Below, piece after piece: positions 18,549 to 29,000 of a stretch of DNA of 64,000 nt (positions within the stretch are counted from its first letter, which is position 1; each line of letters opens with the position of its first letter). The stretch comes from Citrobacter freundii (lineage in GTDB: Bacteria > Bacteroidota > Bacteroidia > Chitinophagales > Chitinophagaceae): assembly GCA_003243445.1 (NCBI GenBank), contig QFQQ01000018.1, forward strand, positions 1 through 64,000. Reading direction: 5' to 3'. The notes beneath the pieces are model-generated. The model was not told where the DNA came from and searched no databases. It saw nothing but the letters and a program-made list of their open reading frames with translations. The position numbers and the translations under genes are program-made.

Positions 18549-19178
18549 TTATGCCAAAGCCTTTTTGTCCAGCAATTTACATGGAATGTAGCGGGATTCA
18601 TCCTTTGACAGCTTGTGCAACAAAGTATAAATCTCTTTTATGCCGATCTTCTCTGCCCATTCAAACGGTCCCAGTGGATAATTGGTGCCCAACTTCATCG
18701 CCGTATCGATCTCTTTTTCCGTGCTGATATTTTCTTCAAGTGCAAAAAATGCCTCGTTGATGATCGTTGCCACAACTCTTGCTGAAATAAAGCCACAAAT
18801 ATCCGGAACCCATTCCGTCTTTTTACCAAAAAGGCCAAACAAATATGCCGCTGCTTCACGGTCCGCATCAACGGCAGCCGCTTCTATCAATTCTCTCTTC
18901 AGAAAGCCCGGCCATGCATTAATACGGATGAAGGTTGGATCTGTTTCCGCCAGTGTAACATGCACCGCATTGATCACTGTTATTTTTGCATTCAGTGTAT
19001 GAAGTAACCTGCTTCGCTCTTTAGTTCCGTCGAACAAAAGATCGATGCAGGCATCTGCTGATGATCCCACCGGAAACTCATCCGGGCGATCAATGAACTG
19101 CAACTGCAATTGATCTGATGGCGTTTGCTCCAGCAATTCTTTCTTCAGTTCATCATTTGTGATCACCACGACGTGCAT
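18549..19178 (-). CDS. 3-hydroxyacyl-CoA dehydrogenase C-domain protein with reduced N-domain
   Basis: About 209 residues from the ATG at 19178 (MHVVVITND). A 9-residue longer start at 19205 is possible. The second half is a 3HCDH C-terminal domain: GFISARVVATIINEAFFALEE, DTAMKLGTNYPLGPFEWAEKIG. The N-terminal part has a short Rossmann-like stretch but no GxGxxG nucleotide motif, so NAD binding and dehydrogenase activity are doubtful. Standalone enzymes are about 280-290 residues. It could be a degenerate or repurposed homologue. It is likely cotranscribed with tsaB. Confidence 0.75.
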   Translation of the reverse strand: MHVVVITNDELKKELLEQTPSDQLQLQFIDRPDEFPVGSSADACIDLLFDGTKERSRLLHTLNAKITVINAVHVTLAETDPTFIRINAWPGFLKRELIEAAAVDADREAAAYLFGLFGKKTEWVPDICGFISARVVATIINEAFFALEENISTEKEIDTAMKLGTNYPLGPFEWAEKIGIKEIYTLLHKLSKDESRYIPCKLLDKKALA

Positions 19179-19244
19179 AGACAAATTTTTGCAAAGAAAA
19201 TGCATAAAGCTATATTCGCTGATCTAAATTTTAAACGCCAAGGA

Positions 19245-19625
19245 ATGGATAAGATCGTTATCAACACACCCAATGCACCAGCTCCCATAGGTCCTTATAA
19301 CCAGGCGATCTTCGCCGGTGATACGCTCTATATTTCCGGCCAGATCTGTATCGATGCAGCCACAGGCAATCTCGATAATAAAGATGTCCAGGCTGAAACA
19401 CATCGTGCCATGCAGAATCTCAAAGCGATCCTTGAAGCCGCGGGCATGTCTTTCAAAAATGTGGTGAAAACAACCATCTTCATTACCGACATGAAGCAAT
19501 TCGGCGAGATCAATGAGGTTTATGGAAAATATTTCAGTGGCGATTTCCCTGCGCGGGAAACAGTGCAGGTGGCTGCGTTGCCGAAGTTTGTGAACGTGGA
19601 GATCAGTATGATTGCAACCAGGTAG
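19245..19625 (+). CDS. ridA: RidA-family reactive imine deaminase
   Basis: A 126-residue protein starting MDKIVINTPNAPAPIGPYNQ. The family hydrolyses 2-aminoacrylate and related enamines and imines released by PLP enzymes, protecting other PLP enzymes. GPYNQAI, GQICIDAATGNL, the Arg of ARETVQVAALP and the C-terminal VEISMIATR are all in place, including the carboxylate-binding Arg. A frame opening earlier at 19125 overlaps the divergent gene and is rejected as the start. Trimer in the cytosol by family knowledge. Confidence 0.93.
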   Translation: MDKIVINTPNAPAPIGPYNQAIFAGDTLYISGQICIDAATGNLDNKDVQAETHRAMQNLKAILEAAGMSFKNVVKTTIFITDMKQFGEINEVYGKYFSGDFPARETVQVAALPKFVNVEISMIATR

Positions 19626-19632
19626 CCTTTAA

Positions 19633-19794
19633 TTTTTGATCGATGCTCGATGATCGATGTTCGAATTCTGATCGCGAAGTCTTATAAAAATAGAGCCTTC
19701 GCGAACAGAAGGCTTCAATAATGTAGGGGAATTCCCCCTGATTCGACCATCGATCATCGACCATCGACGTCCGAACATCCAACATCGATTCCCT
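19633..19794. repeat. Intergenic palindrome built from ATCGATGATCGATG words
   Basis: Left arm TCGATGCTCGATGATCGATG (19640-19665), right arm CGACCATCGATCATCGACCA (19743-19775). The spacer holds a second hairpin: GCGAAGTCTTATAA with GAGCCTTCGCGAACAGAAGG. Same family as 5757-5905. Confidence 0.75.
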
Positions 19795-20889
19795 ATGCGT
19801 CGCCTCCTTCAAAAACTCCTCCGCAAACCAGTTCTCTGGGCCACGCAGAAATTTTCTTCCCGGCCGCAGAAGGATAGAGTGTTCAAGGCACTGGACAAAT
19901 TGTACCAGGATACGTTGACGCATCCCGGAAAAAAAAGTATGGTGGTACCGTTTGATACAGGACGGGACAGGTTTATTATTTTTTCAGACCAGCATAAGGG
20001 AGCAAGAGATGGTGCGGATGATTTCATGATGGCAGAGGAAAATTATCTTGCCGCACTGGAGCATTATAACCTTTCAGGGTATTATTACATCGCATTGGGC
20101 GATAGCGAAGAGCTGTGGGAGAACAGCCTTACAAAAGTCAAGAAGTTCAATACCGCAACGTTTGAATCGGAGAAGAAATTTGTAGAAAGAAATGCATTTG
20201 CAAAAGTAGTAGGCAATCATGATCTGTATTGGGGAAACGATCCGTTTGCATGGTGGCAGCTGAAACAATTGTATGGAAGAGAAGTAAAGATCTATGATGG
20301 ATTGGTACTGGCCACAACTTTCAACGAAAGGCCTTTCCGGGTCTTCTGCACACATGGCCACCAGGGAGACGCACAGAGTGATGGCAATATGTTCAGCAAA
20401 TTCTTTGTTTCGCGGATCTGGGCACCATTGCAGGCTTATCTGCGGATCAATTCCAACACAGCTGCTTATGATGATGAAAAGAAAACACTGCACAACGAGA
20501 TCATGTATGACTGGTCATCATCTCAAACGGACACCATTCTTATCACCGGTCATACACATCAACCCGTGTTTGAATCACTCACCCATATAGAACGGCTCTA
20601 CAAGCAATTCCAGGCAGCAGAATTATCCAACGATAAAGAGACCATCGCCTCGCTTTACGCAGAAATAAAGAAGCGCGAAAAAGAATTTACCGCCGTTGCC
20701 CTCGACTATCAAACCATGCGCCCTTCGTACTTCAACAGTGGTTGTTGCTGCTTTGTCGATGGTGACATTACCGGCCTCGAGATCGCCGATGGCTATATCC
20801 GTCTTATAAAATGGACAAAGAAAAGCGGGACGCCGGTGAGGGAGGTGTTGGAGGAGGTTTTGCTGGAGAGGTTGGCGGCAAAACTGTAG
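19795..20889 (+). CDS. Calcineurin-like metallophosphoesterase
   Basis: A 364-residue protein with the metallophosphoesterase metal ligands in order: FSDQHKG near residue 63, LGDSEELWE near 100, GNHDLYW near 140, THGHQGD near 184 and TGHTHQP near 250. This resembles a UDP-2,3-diacylglucosamine or general phosphodiesterase fold, but the substrate is not identifiable. Its basic N-terminus may bind membrane or nucleic acid. The gene lies between two word palindromes and seems to be a single unit. Confidence 0.82.
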   Translation: MRRLLQKLLRKPVLWATQKFSSRPQKDRVFKALDKLYQDTLTHPGKKSMVVPFDTGRDRFIIFSDQHKGARDGADDFMMAEENYLAALEHYNLSGYYYIALGDSEELWENSLTKVKKFNTATFESEKKFVERNAFAKVVGNHDLYWGNDPFAWWQLKQLYGREVKIYDGLVLATTFNERPFRVFCTHGHQGDAQSDGNMFSKFFVSRIWAPLQAYLRINSNTAAYDDEKKTLHNEIMYDWSSSQTDTILITGHTHQPVFESLTHIERLYKQFQAAELSNDKETIASLYAEIKKREKEFTAVALDYQTMRPSYFNSGCCCFVDGDITGLEIADGYIRLIKWTKKSGTPVREVLEEVLLERLAAKL

Positions 20890-21062
20890 AGGGAAAGGTT
20901 TGAGAGGTTTGAGAGTTCCAAAAGTTCCAGAGGTTTCAGGAGTTCCAGAGGTTCCAGAGGTTGCAGAAGTTGCTGCCGCTAATGGTAACTGCTGATCTTT
21001 TTTGAAATTGCGATCTGAATAACCTCTGGAACCTCTGAAACTCCTGAAACCTCTGGAACTTT
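20890..21062. repeat. GGTTCCAGAG-word palindrome between convergent genes
   Basis: GTTTGAGAGGTTTGAGAGTT and GGTTCCAGAGGTTGCAGAAG on the left face AACCTCTGGAACCTCTGAAA and CTCCTGAAACCTCTGGAACT on the right, about 55 bases apart. It is the third member of this family in the window and the only terminator-like structure between the phosphoesterase and peptidase genes. Confidence 0.8.
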
Positions 21063-21065
21063 TCC

Positions 21066-23027
21066 TCAATACGGCTTCTTCCACCTATTATTCTCCCTAT
21101 TCCAATCCGGCAACTTCTTATCCGGATCAAGGGTAACATCTTTCAGCTCACTTGTCACATCTATCGTGATCTTATATTCCGGCCCCCGTTGCCAGATCTC
21201 CACAGGAAGGTCGATCTTTTGTTCTTTTCCATTTACTTCACGCACGAGCAATGTTACGGGCAGCACCATCTTTTCAAGATTGGTGAGCGTGATCTCCGCG
21301 ATCTTGATCGAATCGCTTTTGCCATACTTTACATCCTTGACGGCTTGATCGAGTTTCCATGAGTTGAGTACCCAGGCGCGCCAGAACCAGCTGAGGTCTT
21401 CGCCGGCTACATTTTCCATGGAATGAAAGAAATCCCAGGGAGTAGGGTGTTTATATGCCCATCGCTGAATGTATTCTTTGAATGCGCGGTCAAAACGATC
21501 CGCACCAAGTACAACGTCTCTTAGCGTGTGAAGCATACGGGCGGGTTTCATATAGGCAGTAAATGCGAGATTGTCCTGCTGTACCACATCAGGAATATTA
21601 TACAAGCCATCCATTGTTTCTGCAAACATGGCCCTTACCATAAAGGGCGAATTGGGATCTCCCAGGAAGCCCTTGTTCTTATAATATCCATTCCTGTATG
21701 CATCTGTGGAAAGATCATTGATAAATGTATTGAAGCCTTCATCCATCCACGCGTATTTTCTTTCATTGCTGCCAACGATCATCGGAAACCAGGTGTGGCC
21801 AAATTCATGATCAGTTACTTCCCAGAGATCTGTATCTGTTGATCTGTAACTGCAGAATACGATACCTGGATATTCCATACCACCAACAATACCGGCTACG
21901 TTTGTCGCCACCGGGTAAGGATATTCAAACCATTTTTCAGAATAATGTTCGATAGAACCTTTCACCATCTCAGTGGATTTACGCCAGTCATTTCCTTTCC
22001 GGTCTTTTGTACTTTCAACGGGATAGGCGCTCATCGCCAATGATTTTTTACCACCCGGTAAATTGATTTTTGCTGCGTCGATGATAAATGCCTTTGATGC
22101 TGCCCAGGCTGCATCACGCGCATTGTTGATCCTGAACTTCCAGGTTGTATTGCCTTTTTTTGCAGCAGCATTTTTATCAGTCGCCTCTTTTTCGCTGCGG
22201 ATGGTGATCGTCTTATCACTGTTCTTCGCATCATTGTATTTCTTCAGTTGATCAGCGGTAAAGCAATCTTGCGGATTCAATAATTCCCCTGAACCCACAA
22301 CGAACAGCCCTGCGGGCGCTGTTACGCTGAATTCGATATCTCCATATTCAAGGTAGAACTCGCCTGCGCCGAGGTAGGGAAGCACATTCCATCCCTGGAT
22401 ATCATCGTATACGCATACACGCGGGAACCATTGTGCGGTTTCATAGATCCAGCCATTTTGTGTGTTCAGTCTTCCCATGCGATCGGTACCATATTCGGGG
22501 ATTTCAAACTCAAAAGGAATAACGAGTTTGATCTTGCCACCATTTGCTTTTAACGGTTCCTGCAACCATACCTGCATACGTGTGTCGGTAATGATGTATT
22601 GTGCAGTATACTTTTTGCCGTTGTATTCAACATTTACCGATCTGATACTGTCTCCATTGGTAAATTCCCCATTGGCCCACCTGCCGCCTGCCTGCGTAGT
22701 GGTAGCGGATGCGCGGGAATCTTTTTTGTAAATATTCTGATCGAGCTGAAGCCAGATGAATTTGAGATTGTCAGGACTGTTATTGGTATAGTTTATTTCC
22801 ACATCGCCGCTGATGCGGTGCAAGCCAGTATCAAGGGACGAATTGATCCTGTAATCTGCCCGGTTCTGCCAGTATTTCGGACCGGGTTCACCGCTGGCAC
22901 TGCGGAATTCATTACCGGGGTAGGGATAGAATTGCGGGTTGAATGCTTCTTTTGCATCGTAGTTGGATTGTGAAAATGCAAGGGTGAATTGCAGGGACAC
23001 GGATGCAAGCAAGAGAAATTTCTTCAT
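21066..23027 (-). CDS. M1-family metallopeptidase, exported
   Basis: A 653-residue peptidase with a signal peptide (about 1-19, ending AFSQS). The N-terminal beta domain is followed by the gluzincin core: GGMEYPGIVF corresponds to the GAMEN exopeptidase loop and HEFGHTWFPM with the Glu of WMDEGFNTF gives the zinc site HExxH-x18-E. The C-terminal part is short compared with aminopeptidase N, as in many Bacteroidota M1 enzymes. It probably trims peptides in the periplasm or outside the cell. No Por-type sorting domain is seen. Confidence 0.9.
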   Translation of the reverse strand: MKKFLLLASVSLQFTLAFSQSNYDAKEAFNPQFYPYPGNEFRSASGEPGPKYWQNRADYRINSSLDTGLHRISGDVEINYTNNSPDNLKFIWLQLDQNIYKKDSRASATTTQAGGRWANGEFTNGDSIRSVNVEYNGKKYTAQYIITDTRMQVWLQEPLKANGGKIKLVIPFEFEIPEYGTDRMGRLNTQNGWIYETAQWFPRVCVYDDIQGWNVLPYLGAGEFYLEYGDIEFSVTAPAGLFVVGSGELLNPQDCFTADQLKKYNDAKNSDKTITIRSEKEATDKNAAAKKGNTTWKFRINNARDAAWAASKAFIIDAAKINLPGGKKSLAMSAYPVESTKDRKGNDWRKSTEMVKGSIEHYSEKWFEYPYPVATNVAGIVGGMEYPGIVFCSYRSTDTDLWEVTDHEFGHTWFPMIVGSNERKYAWMDEGFNTFINDLSTDAYRNGYYKNKGFLGDPNSPFMVRAMFAETMDGLYNIPDVVQQDNLAFTAYMKPARMLHTLRDVVLGADRFDRAFKEYIQRWAYKHPTPWDFFHSMENVAGEDLSWFWRAWVLNSWKLDQAVKDVKYGKSDSIKIAEITLTNLEKMVLPVTLLVREVNGKEQKIDLPVEIWQRGPEYKITIDVTSELKDVTLDPDKKLPDWNRENNRWKKPY

Positions 23028-23525
23028 GTATAAACAGAATTAGAGTCACAATAGCTTGTAATGTATAAAAAAGAAGGCAATGACGTAATTGGGAGATGCA
23101 GAATTTTAGGGTATCCACAAAGTTTTCGATGAGCGGTTGATCTCATAGAGGGCAGCAACTCATTTATGTGTCATCCCGCCCCTGCCAACGTCATTAAATT
23201 AAGCTACTTAAGCGCTCATTCATCCTGGCAGTAAGTATAATTCGCCGCTCCTGCGGTGGTTTGGCGTAAGTATCCCGCAGATTTCGCAGATTTATCCATC
23301 TGATCATTACCCTTTATCCACCAATAAAACTGGCTTCGGTTTGTATCCGCAGATTACGCAGATAGCTTCAAGTTGTCAGAAATTATCTGCGAGATCTGCG
23401 GGAGCTAATAAAACAAAATCATTTATAGATAATCATTTCATTTGTCTGACAGATAAATCTGCGAAATCTGCTGGAGCCTACGCCAGGCCTTACAATAAGA
23501 AATAAAGATTAATCATGACAGGCGA
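23028..23525. repeat. Gap with CGCAGATTACGCAGAT-word palindrome
   Basis: No gene in about 500 bases. From 23267 to 23492 the word CGCAGATTTCGCAGATTTATC and variants face GATAAATCTGCGAAATCTGC. The outer ends GGCGTAAGTATCCCGC and GGAGCCTACGCC also pair. The second copy of this family is at 30098-30312. The left part (23028-23260) shows no structure. Confidence 0.7.
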
Positions 23526-24242
23526 TTACCTGAACAGCTCTTCCGCAACTGCCACGCTCTCCAACCTACCCACATCCACCCATTTATCACCTGAATGATC
23601 ATAACCATAAATCGGATGATCAGCAGCCAGGGACAGATATGCATCTACTAAAGAGAACTTACCTTCCAGCTGAAGTTTATCAAAAAAAGAATAATTGAAC
23701 AGACTGATGCCGCTGAACGATTTATTATGCTGCTCCGCTGATTGAACACGGATCTTCTCCTCACCCGTTTGCAAATTTCTCCATCCCGTAAGCCGGCTGT
23801 TTTCGTCAAAAACAAAACAACGGCTGCTTTTCCTGTCGCTCGTTGCAAGAGAAACCATTGCTTTTTTTTTCTGGTGAAAAGATAAAAAAGCATGAATGTT
23901 CAATGTTGTAAGAATGTCAACATTGATCGTTAAAAAATCTTCACCGGGTGTAAAAAGATGTTTTGCTTTCAGCAAACCTCCACCTGTCTCAAGTACAAGA
24001 TCTGTTTCATCGCTGATCTTTATATTACTGCCAAAGCCTTTGTGTTCATTCAGTGTATCGATGATCTGACCGGGAAAATGATGCACATTCACCACTACGT
24101 CATTGATACCATATTGCTGAAGGTATTCGATGTTGCGCTGCAATAAAGATTTACCATTGATAACGGCAAGCGCTTTCGGATGCTTGTCGGTCCATGGTTT
24201 GAAGCGGGTGCCGAGACCGGCGGAGAAGATCATTGCTTGCAT
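23526..24242 (-). CDS. MurU-like sugar-1-phosphate nucleotidyltransferase
   Basis: A 238-residue GT-A fold transferase. The nucleotide loop is MIFSAGLGTRFKPWTDKHPKAL with the Lys that contacts phosphate, followed by NVDILTTLNI for the metal Asp and GDKWVDVGRLES at the end. MurU converts N-acetylmuramate 1-phosphate to UDP-MurNAc in peptidoglycan recycling. The upstream gene on the same strand (24317-25777) carries the AmgK-like kinase that would provide that substrate, so a MurU role is likely. GDP-mannose or glucose-1-phosphate transferase is the alternative. Confidence 0.82.
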   Translation of the reverse strand: MQAMIFSAGLGTRFKPWTDKHPKALAVINGKSLLQRNIEYLQQYGINDVVVNVHHFPGQIIDTLNEHKGFGSNIKISDETDLVLETGGGLLKAKHLFTPGEDFLTINVDILTTLNIHAFLSFHQKKKAMVSLATSDRKSSRCFVFDENSRLTGWRNLQTGEEKIRVQSAEQHNKSFSGISLFNYSFFDKLQLEGKFSLVDAYLSLAADHPIYGYDHSGDKWVDVGRLESVAVAEELFR

Positions 24243-24316
24243 ATACGCGAATTACTGAACGCGAATTACGCGAATTGTTGAATGTTATTGATGTTTTCCT
24301 TTCGTATTAATCGTGG

Positions 24317-25777
24317 TCAGGCTGGTCTTTCGTTGATCCAGTTTTTGGCGTCCTGGACGACGTGTGCCAGTTCGATCTTTACTTTGAATTTGTTCCGCAG
24401 GTGACGCGCAAGCGCGTCGGCGGCATACACGCTTCTGTGCTGACCACCGGTACAACCAAAGCTTACAGAAAGATGTTCGAAGCCGCGTTTGATATAGTCT
24501 TCAACAGAAATGTCAACAATATCAAATGTACTGTTGAGGAATTCCTGCATTTTGGTCTGCTGTTCGAGAAAATCTTTTACTTCTTTATCGCGGCCGGTTT
24601 GATATTTCATGCTCTCGATGCGGCCCGGATTGAGAATGCCCCGGCAATCGAAAACATAGCCGCCGCCGTTTCCGCTTTCATCAGCGGGAATGCCATTGCG
24701 GTAAGAAAAGCTTTTGATCTTTACGACAAGCGGCGTTTCATCGCTGGCCTGTACAGGCGTGAATTGCTGGATCACTTCTTCGGATACACAGAGATCAAGC
24801 ACCTTGCGGAATTCGGGTACGGAGATGCCGAGACTTTGATTGCTGATGAAATCCTTCAGGTTTTTCAGGCCGAGCGGGATCGCCGTGAGGAATTGCGCTT
24901 TGCGTTCAAACAACCCCCGGAATCCATAAGCGCCCAATACCTGCAACAGCCGGATCAGCACATATCCATTGTATTGACTACGGAATATGATACGGTCGAG
25001 GGAGGAAGGGATCAGTTGTTCAAAACTGTTCATATAATCTTCCAGCAGGTTTTCCTTCCAGTCTTCCGGCAGATTGGCTCTTGCCTGCCAGAGCATGGAC
25101 GCCACATCATATTGTGGTGCACCTTTCATGGCGCCCTGGTAATCGATAAAATGAACGGAATTATCTTCTTTTACCATGATGTTCCTGCTTTGAAAGTCGC
25201 GGAACATAAAATATTTGTATTCTGTATGCGTGAGGTAATTGCTCAGTGCTTCAAAATCATTGATCAGTTTTTGTTTATCATACGGTCTGCGCAATGCATC
25301 AAGAAAATAATATTTGAAATAAAGCAGATCAGCCATGATCGCCTGTTTGCCGAATTCTTTATTGGTGAGTGTGCGGTCGTAGTCCAATCCTTCATCTCCC
25401 TTTACCTGCAATTTGGCCAGTTCATCAAGGCTTTTTTTGAAAAGATCATATACGGGTTGAACAAAGCCTTCGGCTTCCAGGCGGTTCAGCAGCGATACGT
25501 CGCCGAAATCCTCCTGTAAATAGTACGCCCCATCTTCACTGATCGCGAGGATCTCCGGTACAGCCAGGCCCTTGGGTTTGAACTGACGGGAGAAATAAAT
25601 GAATGTGTCGTTCTCCGGGATATTAGCACCGTAAGTGCCGATCACAGAAGCGCCGCCACCATAAAGGCGGAAATAACGGCGCTCACTGCCGGATTGGGGA
25701 AGTACATCGATAGAGTCGGGTTCAACACCCTTCCATTTAATATATAGCTGTCTGATTGAATCGATAATTGGCTGCAT
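24317..25777 (-). CDS. AmgK-like aminoglycoside-phosphotransferase-fold kinase fused to a RapZ C-terminal domain
   Basis: A 486-residue two-domain protein. Residues 1-about 335 are an APH-fold kinase like AmgK, which phosphorylates the anomeric hydroxyl of MurNAc and GlcNAc: FRDFQSRNIMV holds the catalytic Asp and Asn, and FIDYQGAMKGAPQYDVASML the metal Asp. Residues about 350-486 match the RapZ C-terminal domain, with SFSYRNGIPAD, VFDCRGILNPGR and SFGCTGGQHRSVYAADALA. In E. coli this domain senses glucosamine-6-phosphate and binds small RNAs. The P-loop domain of full RapZ is missing. The MurU-like gene follows by 74 bases. The fusion suggests that amino-sugar recycling and sensing are joined. 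Confidence 0.85.
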   Translation of the reverse strand: MQPIIDSIRQLYIKWKGVEPDSIDVLPQSGSERRYFRLYGGGASVIGTYGANIPENDTFIYFSRQFKPKGLAVPEILAISEDGAYYLQEDFGDVSLLNRLEAEGFVQPVYDLFKKSLDELAKLQVKGDEGLDYDRTLTNKEFGKQAIMADLLYFKYYFLDALRRPYDKQKLINDFEALSNYLTHTEYKYFMFRDFQSRNIMVKEDNSVHFIDYQGAMKGAPQYDVASMLWQARANLPEDWKENLLEDYMNSFEQLIPSSLDRIIFRSQYNGYVLIRLLQVLGAYGFRGLFERKAQFLTAIPLGLKNLKDFISNQSLGISVPEFRKVLDLCVSEEVIQQFTPVQASDETPLVVKIKSFSYRNGIPADESGNGGGYVFDCRGILNPGRIESMKYQTGRDKEVKDFLEQQTKMQEFLNSTFDIVDISVEDYIKRGFEHLSVSFGCTGGQHRSVYAADALARHLRNKFKVKIELAHVVQDAKNWINERPA

Positions 25778-25979
25778 AGTGACAAAAGTAGGCTAAGAGG
25801 TTGAAAGAGAGTAAAGAGAAAACGAGGGATTTGGGGTTTTGGATATGTGCGTAGCATTATGGGTTCGGGTATTGAACGCGGAGTCGGGAGGAGAATTGCG
25901 TGAATGTGCGGGATATTTTTGAGAGAGCCCGTTTGGTCCTGGCGGATGATGAAAACTAACAGGCATTAGTTTTTTCGTT

Positions 25980-25987
25980 TAAATTTG
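25980..25987 (+). promoter_or_regulatory. Candidate -7 box of icmF
   Basis: TAAATTTG matches TAnnTTTG exactly, 26 bases before the icmF start. The -33 region is weak, so only the -7 element is claimed. Confidence 0.45.
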
Positions 25988-26012
25988 CAGGGTTTCAAAT
26001 TGATCCGCAGTT

Positions 26013-29000
26013 ATGGCTTATATACCGAAGAACAAGATCAGAATCGTTACGGCAGCTTCATTATTTGACGGGCATGATGCCGCGATCAATATCATGCGCC
26101 GGATCCTTCAGAGTAAAGGCGCGGAGGTCATCCACCTGGGGCATAACCGTTCGGTGAAAGAGATCGTGGAGACAGCGATCGAAGAGGATGTACAGGGTAT
26201 TGCAATTACCAGTTACCAGGGCGGGCACGTGGAGTTTTTTAAATACATGAAAGATCTGCTGGATGAGAATGACTGCGGACATATCAGGATCTTTGGTGGT
26301 GGGGGCGGAACGATCCTTCCGGAAGAAATAGACGAACTGCACAAATACGGCATTACCCGGATCTATTCGCCCGATGACGGCCGCCAGATGGGCCTGGAAG
26401 GCATGATCGAAGATGTGATCAGCAAATGTGATATACACCTGAATGGAAAGGCGGAATATAATACCGCAATGAACCTGGGAGAAGTAAAAGATATCCGCCG
26501 TATCGCACGCCGGATCACCAATGCAGAGAATGGCCAGGAAACGGAAACCCCAAAACCGGCAAAACAAATTCCTGTACTGGGGATCACAGGTACAGGCGGA
26601 GCTGGTAAAAGCAGCGTGACGGACGAACTGGTCCGGCGGTTCCTGCACAATTTCACAGATAAAACCATCGCTGTCATTTCTGTTGACCCTTCAAAGAAAA
26701 AAACGGGAGGTGCATTATTGGGAGACCGGATCAGGATGAATGCGATCTCACACCCCCGCGCATACATGCGCAGCCTTGCAACGCGCGATGACAATACAGC
26801 ACTCAGCCATTATGTGCAGGAAGCGATCGATATCTGCAAAGACGCGGGTTTTGATCTTGTGATCCTTGAATCAGCTGGTGTGGGTCAAAGTGATGCATCG
26901 ATCCTTGATTATTGCGATATCAGCATGTATGTGATGACGCCGGAGTATGGCGCGGCATCACAACTGGAAAAGATCAATATGCTGGATTACGCCGATATTA
27001 TTTGTATCAACAAATTTGATAAAGCCGGCGCACTGGACGCGATCGCGGATGTAAGAAAGCAATACAAACGCAATCACCAGTTATGGTCGGCAAAAGATGA
27101 TGAATTACCGGTGATCGGAACAATGGCCAGCAAGTTCAATGACGAAGGCGTCAATCATCTTTTTGAATCATTATTGAAAAAGATCCGGGAAAAGACAAAT
27201 ACTGATTTTGGTGAATTCCATTTTTCCGCCACGGCTCAAGTTTCCCAGTCCATCATTCCTGCAAAACGCGCGAGGTATCTCAGCGAGATCAGTGAGAACA
27301 ACAGAAGCTATGATCAGCTGGTGAAAGATCAGGCAGCGATCGCCAGCAAGATCTACCAACTGGAAGGTTCGTTGGAAACATTAAAAGATAAAGCACCAGA
27401 GGAATTGCTTGAGGTGATCAGGAAGCAGGTCGCTTTTTATACAGACCAGCTCACACCGGTCAGCAGGAAGCTGTTGCAGCACTGGAATGAGAAAGTGCAG
27501 GAGTATGAGAAGGATTATTATGAATATACGGTGCGCGATAAGGTGATCAAACAGGAGATGTTCACCAAAAGCCTTTCCGGTACGCGCATTCCAAAAGTAG
27601 TATTGCCAAAATATAAAGACCTGGGTGATATTCTTCAATGGGAGGCGCAGGAGAACGTGCCGGGACATTTTCCTTACACGGCAGGTGTATTCCCTTTAAA
27701 AAGAGAAGGCGAAGATCCTACAAGAATGTTCGCCGGTGAAGGCGGTCCCGAGAGAACGAATAAACGTTTCCACTATGTGAGCGTGGATCAACCAGCGAAA
27801 CGATTATCAACTGCCTTTGATAGCGTGACGTTATATGGTGAAGATCCCGATGTTCGCCCGGATATATATGGAAAGATCGGTAACAGCGGTGTAAGTATTG
27901 CAACAGTGGACGATGCCAAGAAATTATACAGCGGTTTTGATCTTTGCGATCCGCGCACTTCGGTAAGCATGACCATCAATGGCCCGGCACCGGTGATACT
28001 TGCGTTCTTTATGAATGCGGCGATCGATCAGCAATGTGAGAAATGGATTGCAAAAGAGAAAAAGGAATCACTGATCAAAGAAGCCTTCCAGAAAAAGTAT
28101 GGCGATCTTCCCAGACCTTCTTATAATAATCCATCGTTTCCGGACCGGCTTCCCGAAGGAAATAACGGATTGGGCCTGGCGCTGCTTGGGTTAAGTGGTG
28201 ATGAGGTATTGCCTGCGGATATTTATCGGCAGTGCAAAGAAGTGGCATTGCAGCAAGTCCGCGGCACGGTGCAGGCGGATATCCTGAAGGAAGACCAGGC
28301 GCAGAATACCTGCATCTTCTCAACGGAGTTTGCATTGAAACTGATGGGGGATGTGCAGGAGTATTTCATCGATCAAAAGGTGAAGAATTTTTACAGCGTT
28401 AGTATTTCCGGCTATCATATCGCGGAAGCGGGTGCGAATCCAATTACGCAACTGGCATTCACACTGGCCAATGGGTTTACATACGTGGAATATTACCTGA
28501 GCCGCGGCATGTCCATCGATGATTTTGCCCCGAATTTATCTTTCTTCTTCAGCAATGGCATGGATCCGGAGTATGCCGTGATCGGCCGCGTAGCCAGAAG
28601 GATCTGGGCAAAAGCGATGAAGTATAAATACAAAGCGAACAAGCGCAGCCAGATGTTGAAGTATCATATCCAGACATCGGGACGCAGTCTGCATGCACAG
28701 GAGATCGACTTCAATGATATCCGGACAACACTGCAGGCCTTGTATGCGATCTATGATAACTGTAATTCACTTCATACGAACGCTTATGATGAAGCGATCA
28801 CAACTCCAACGGAAGAAAGCGTAAGAAGAGCGATGGCGATCCAGCTGATCATCAACCGTGAACTGGGCACAGCGAAAACGGAGAACTTCACACAGGGATC
28901 ATTTGTGATGGAAGAACTCACCAACCTGGTGGAAGAAGCCGTGCTGCAGGAATTCGACCGCCTGACGGACAGAGGCGGCGTGTTGGGCGCCATGGAAAGA

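Noticed and set aside
24362..25519. A 385-codon open frame on the plus strand
   Set aside because: It lies entirely antisense to the kinase-RapZ fusion gene, whose protein has clear family motifs. The antisense product has none.
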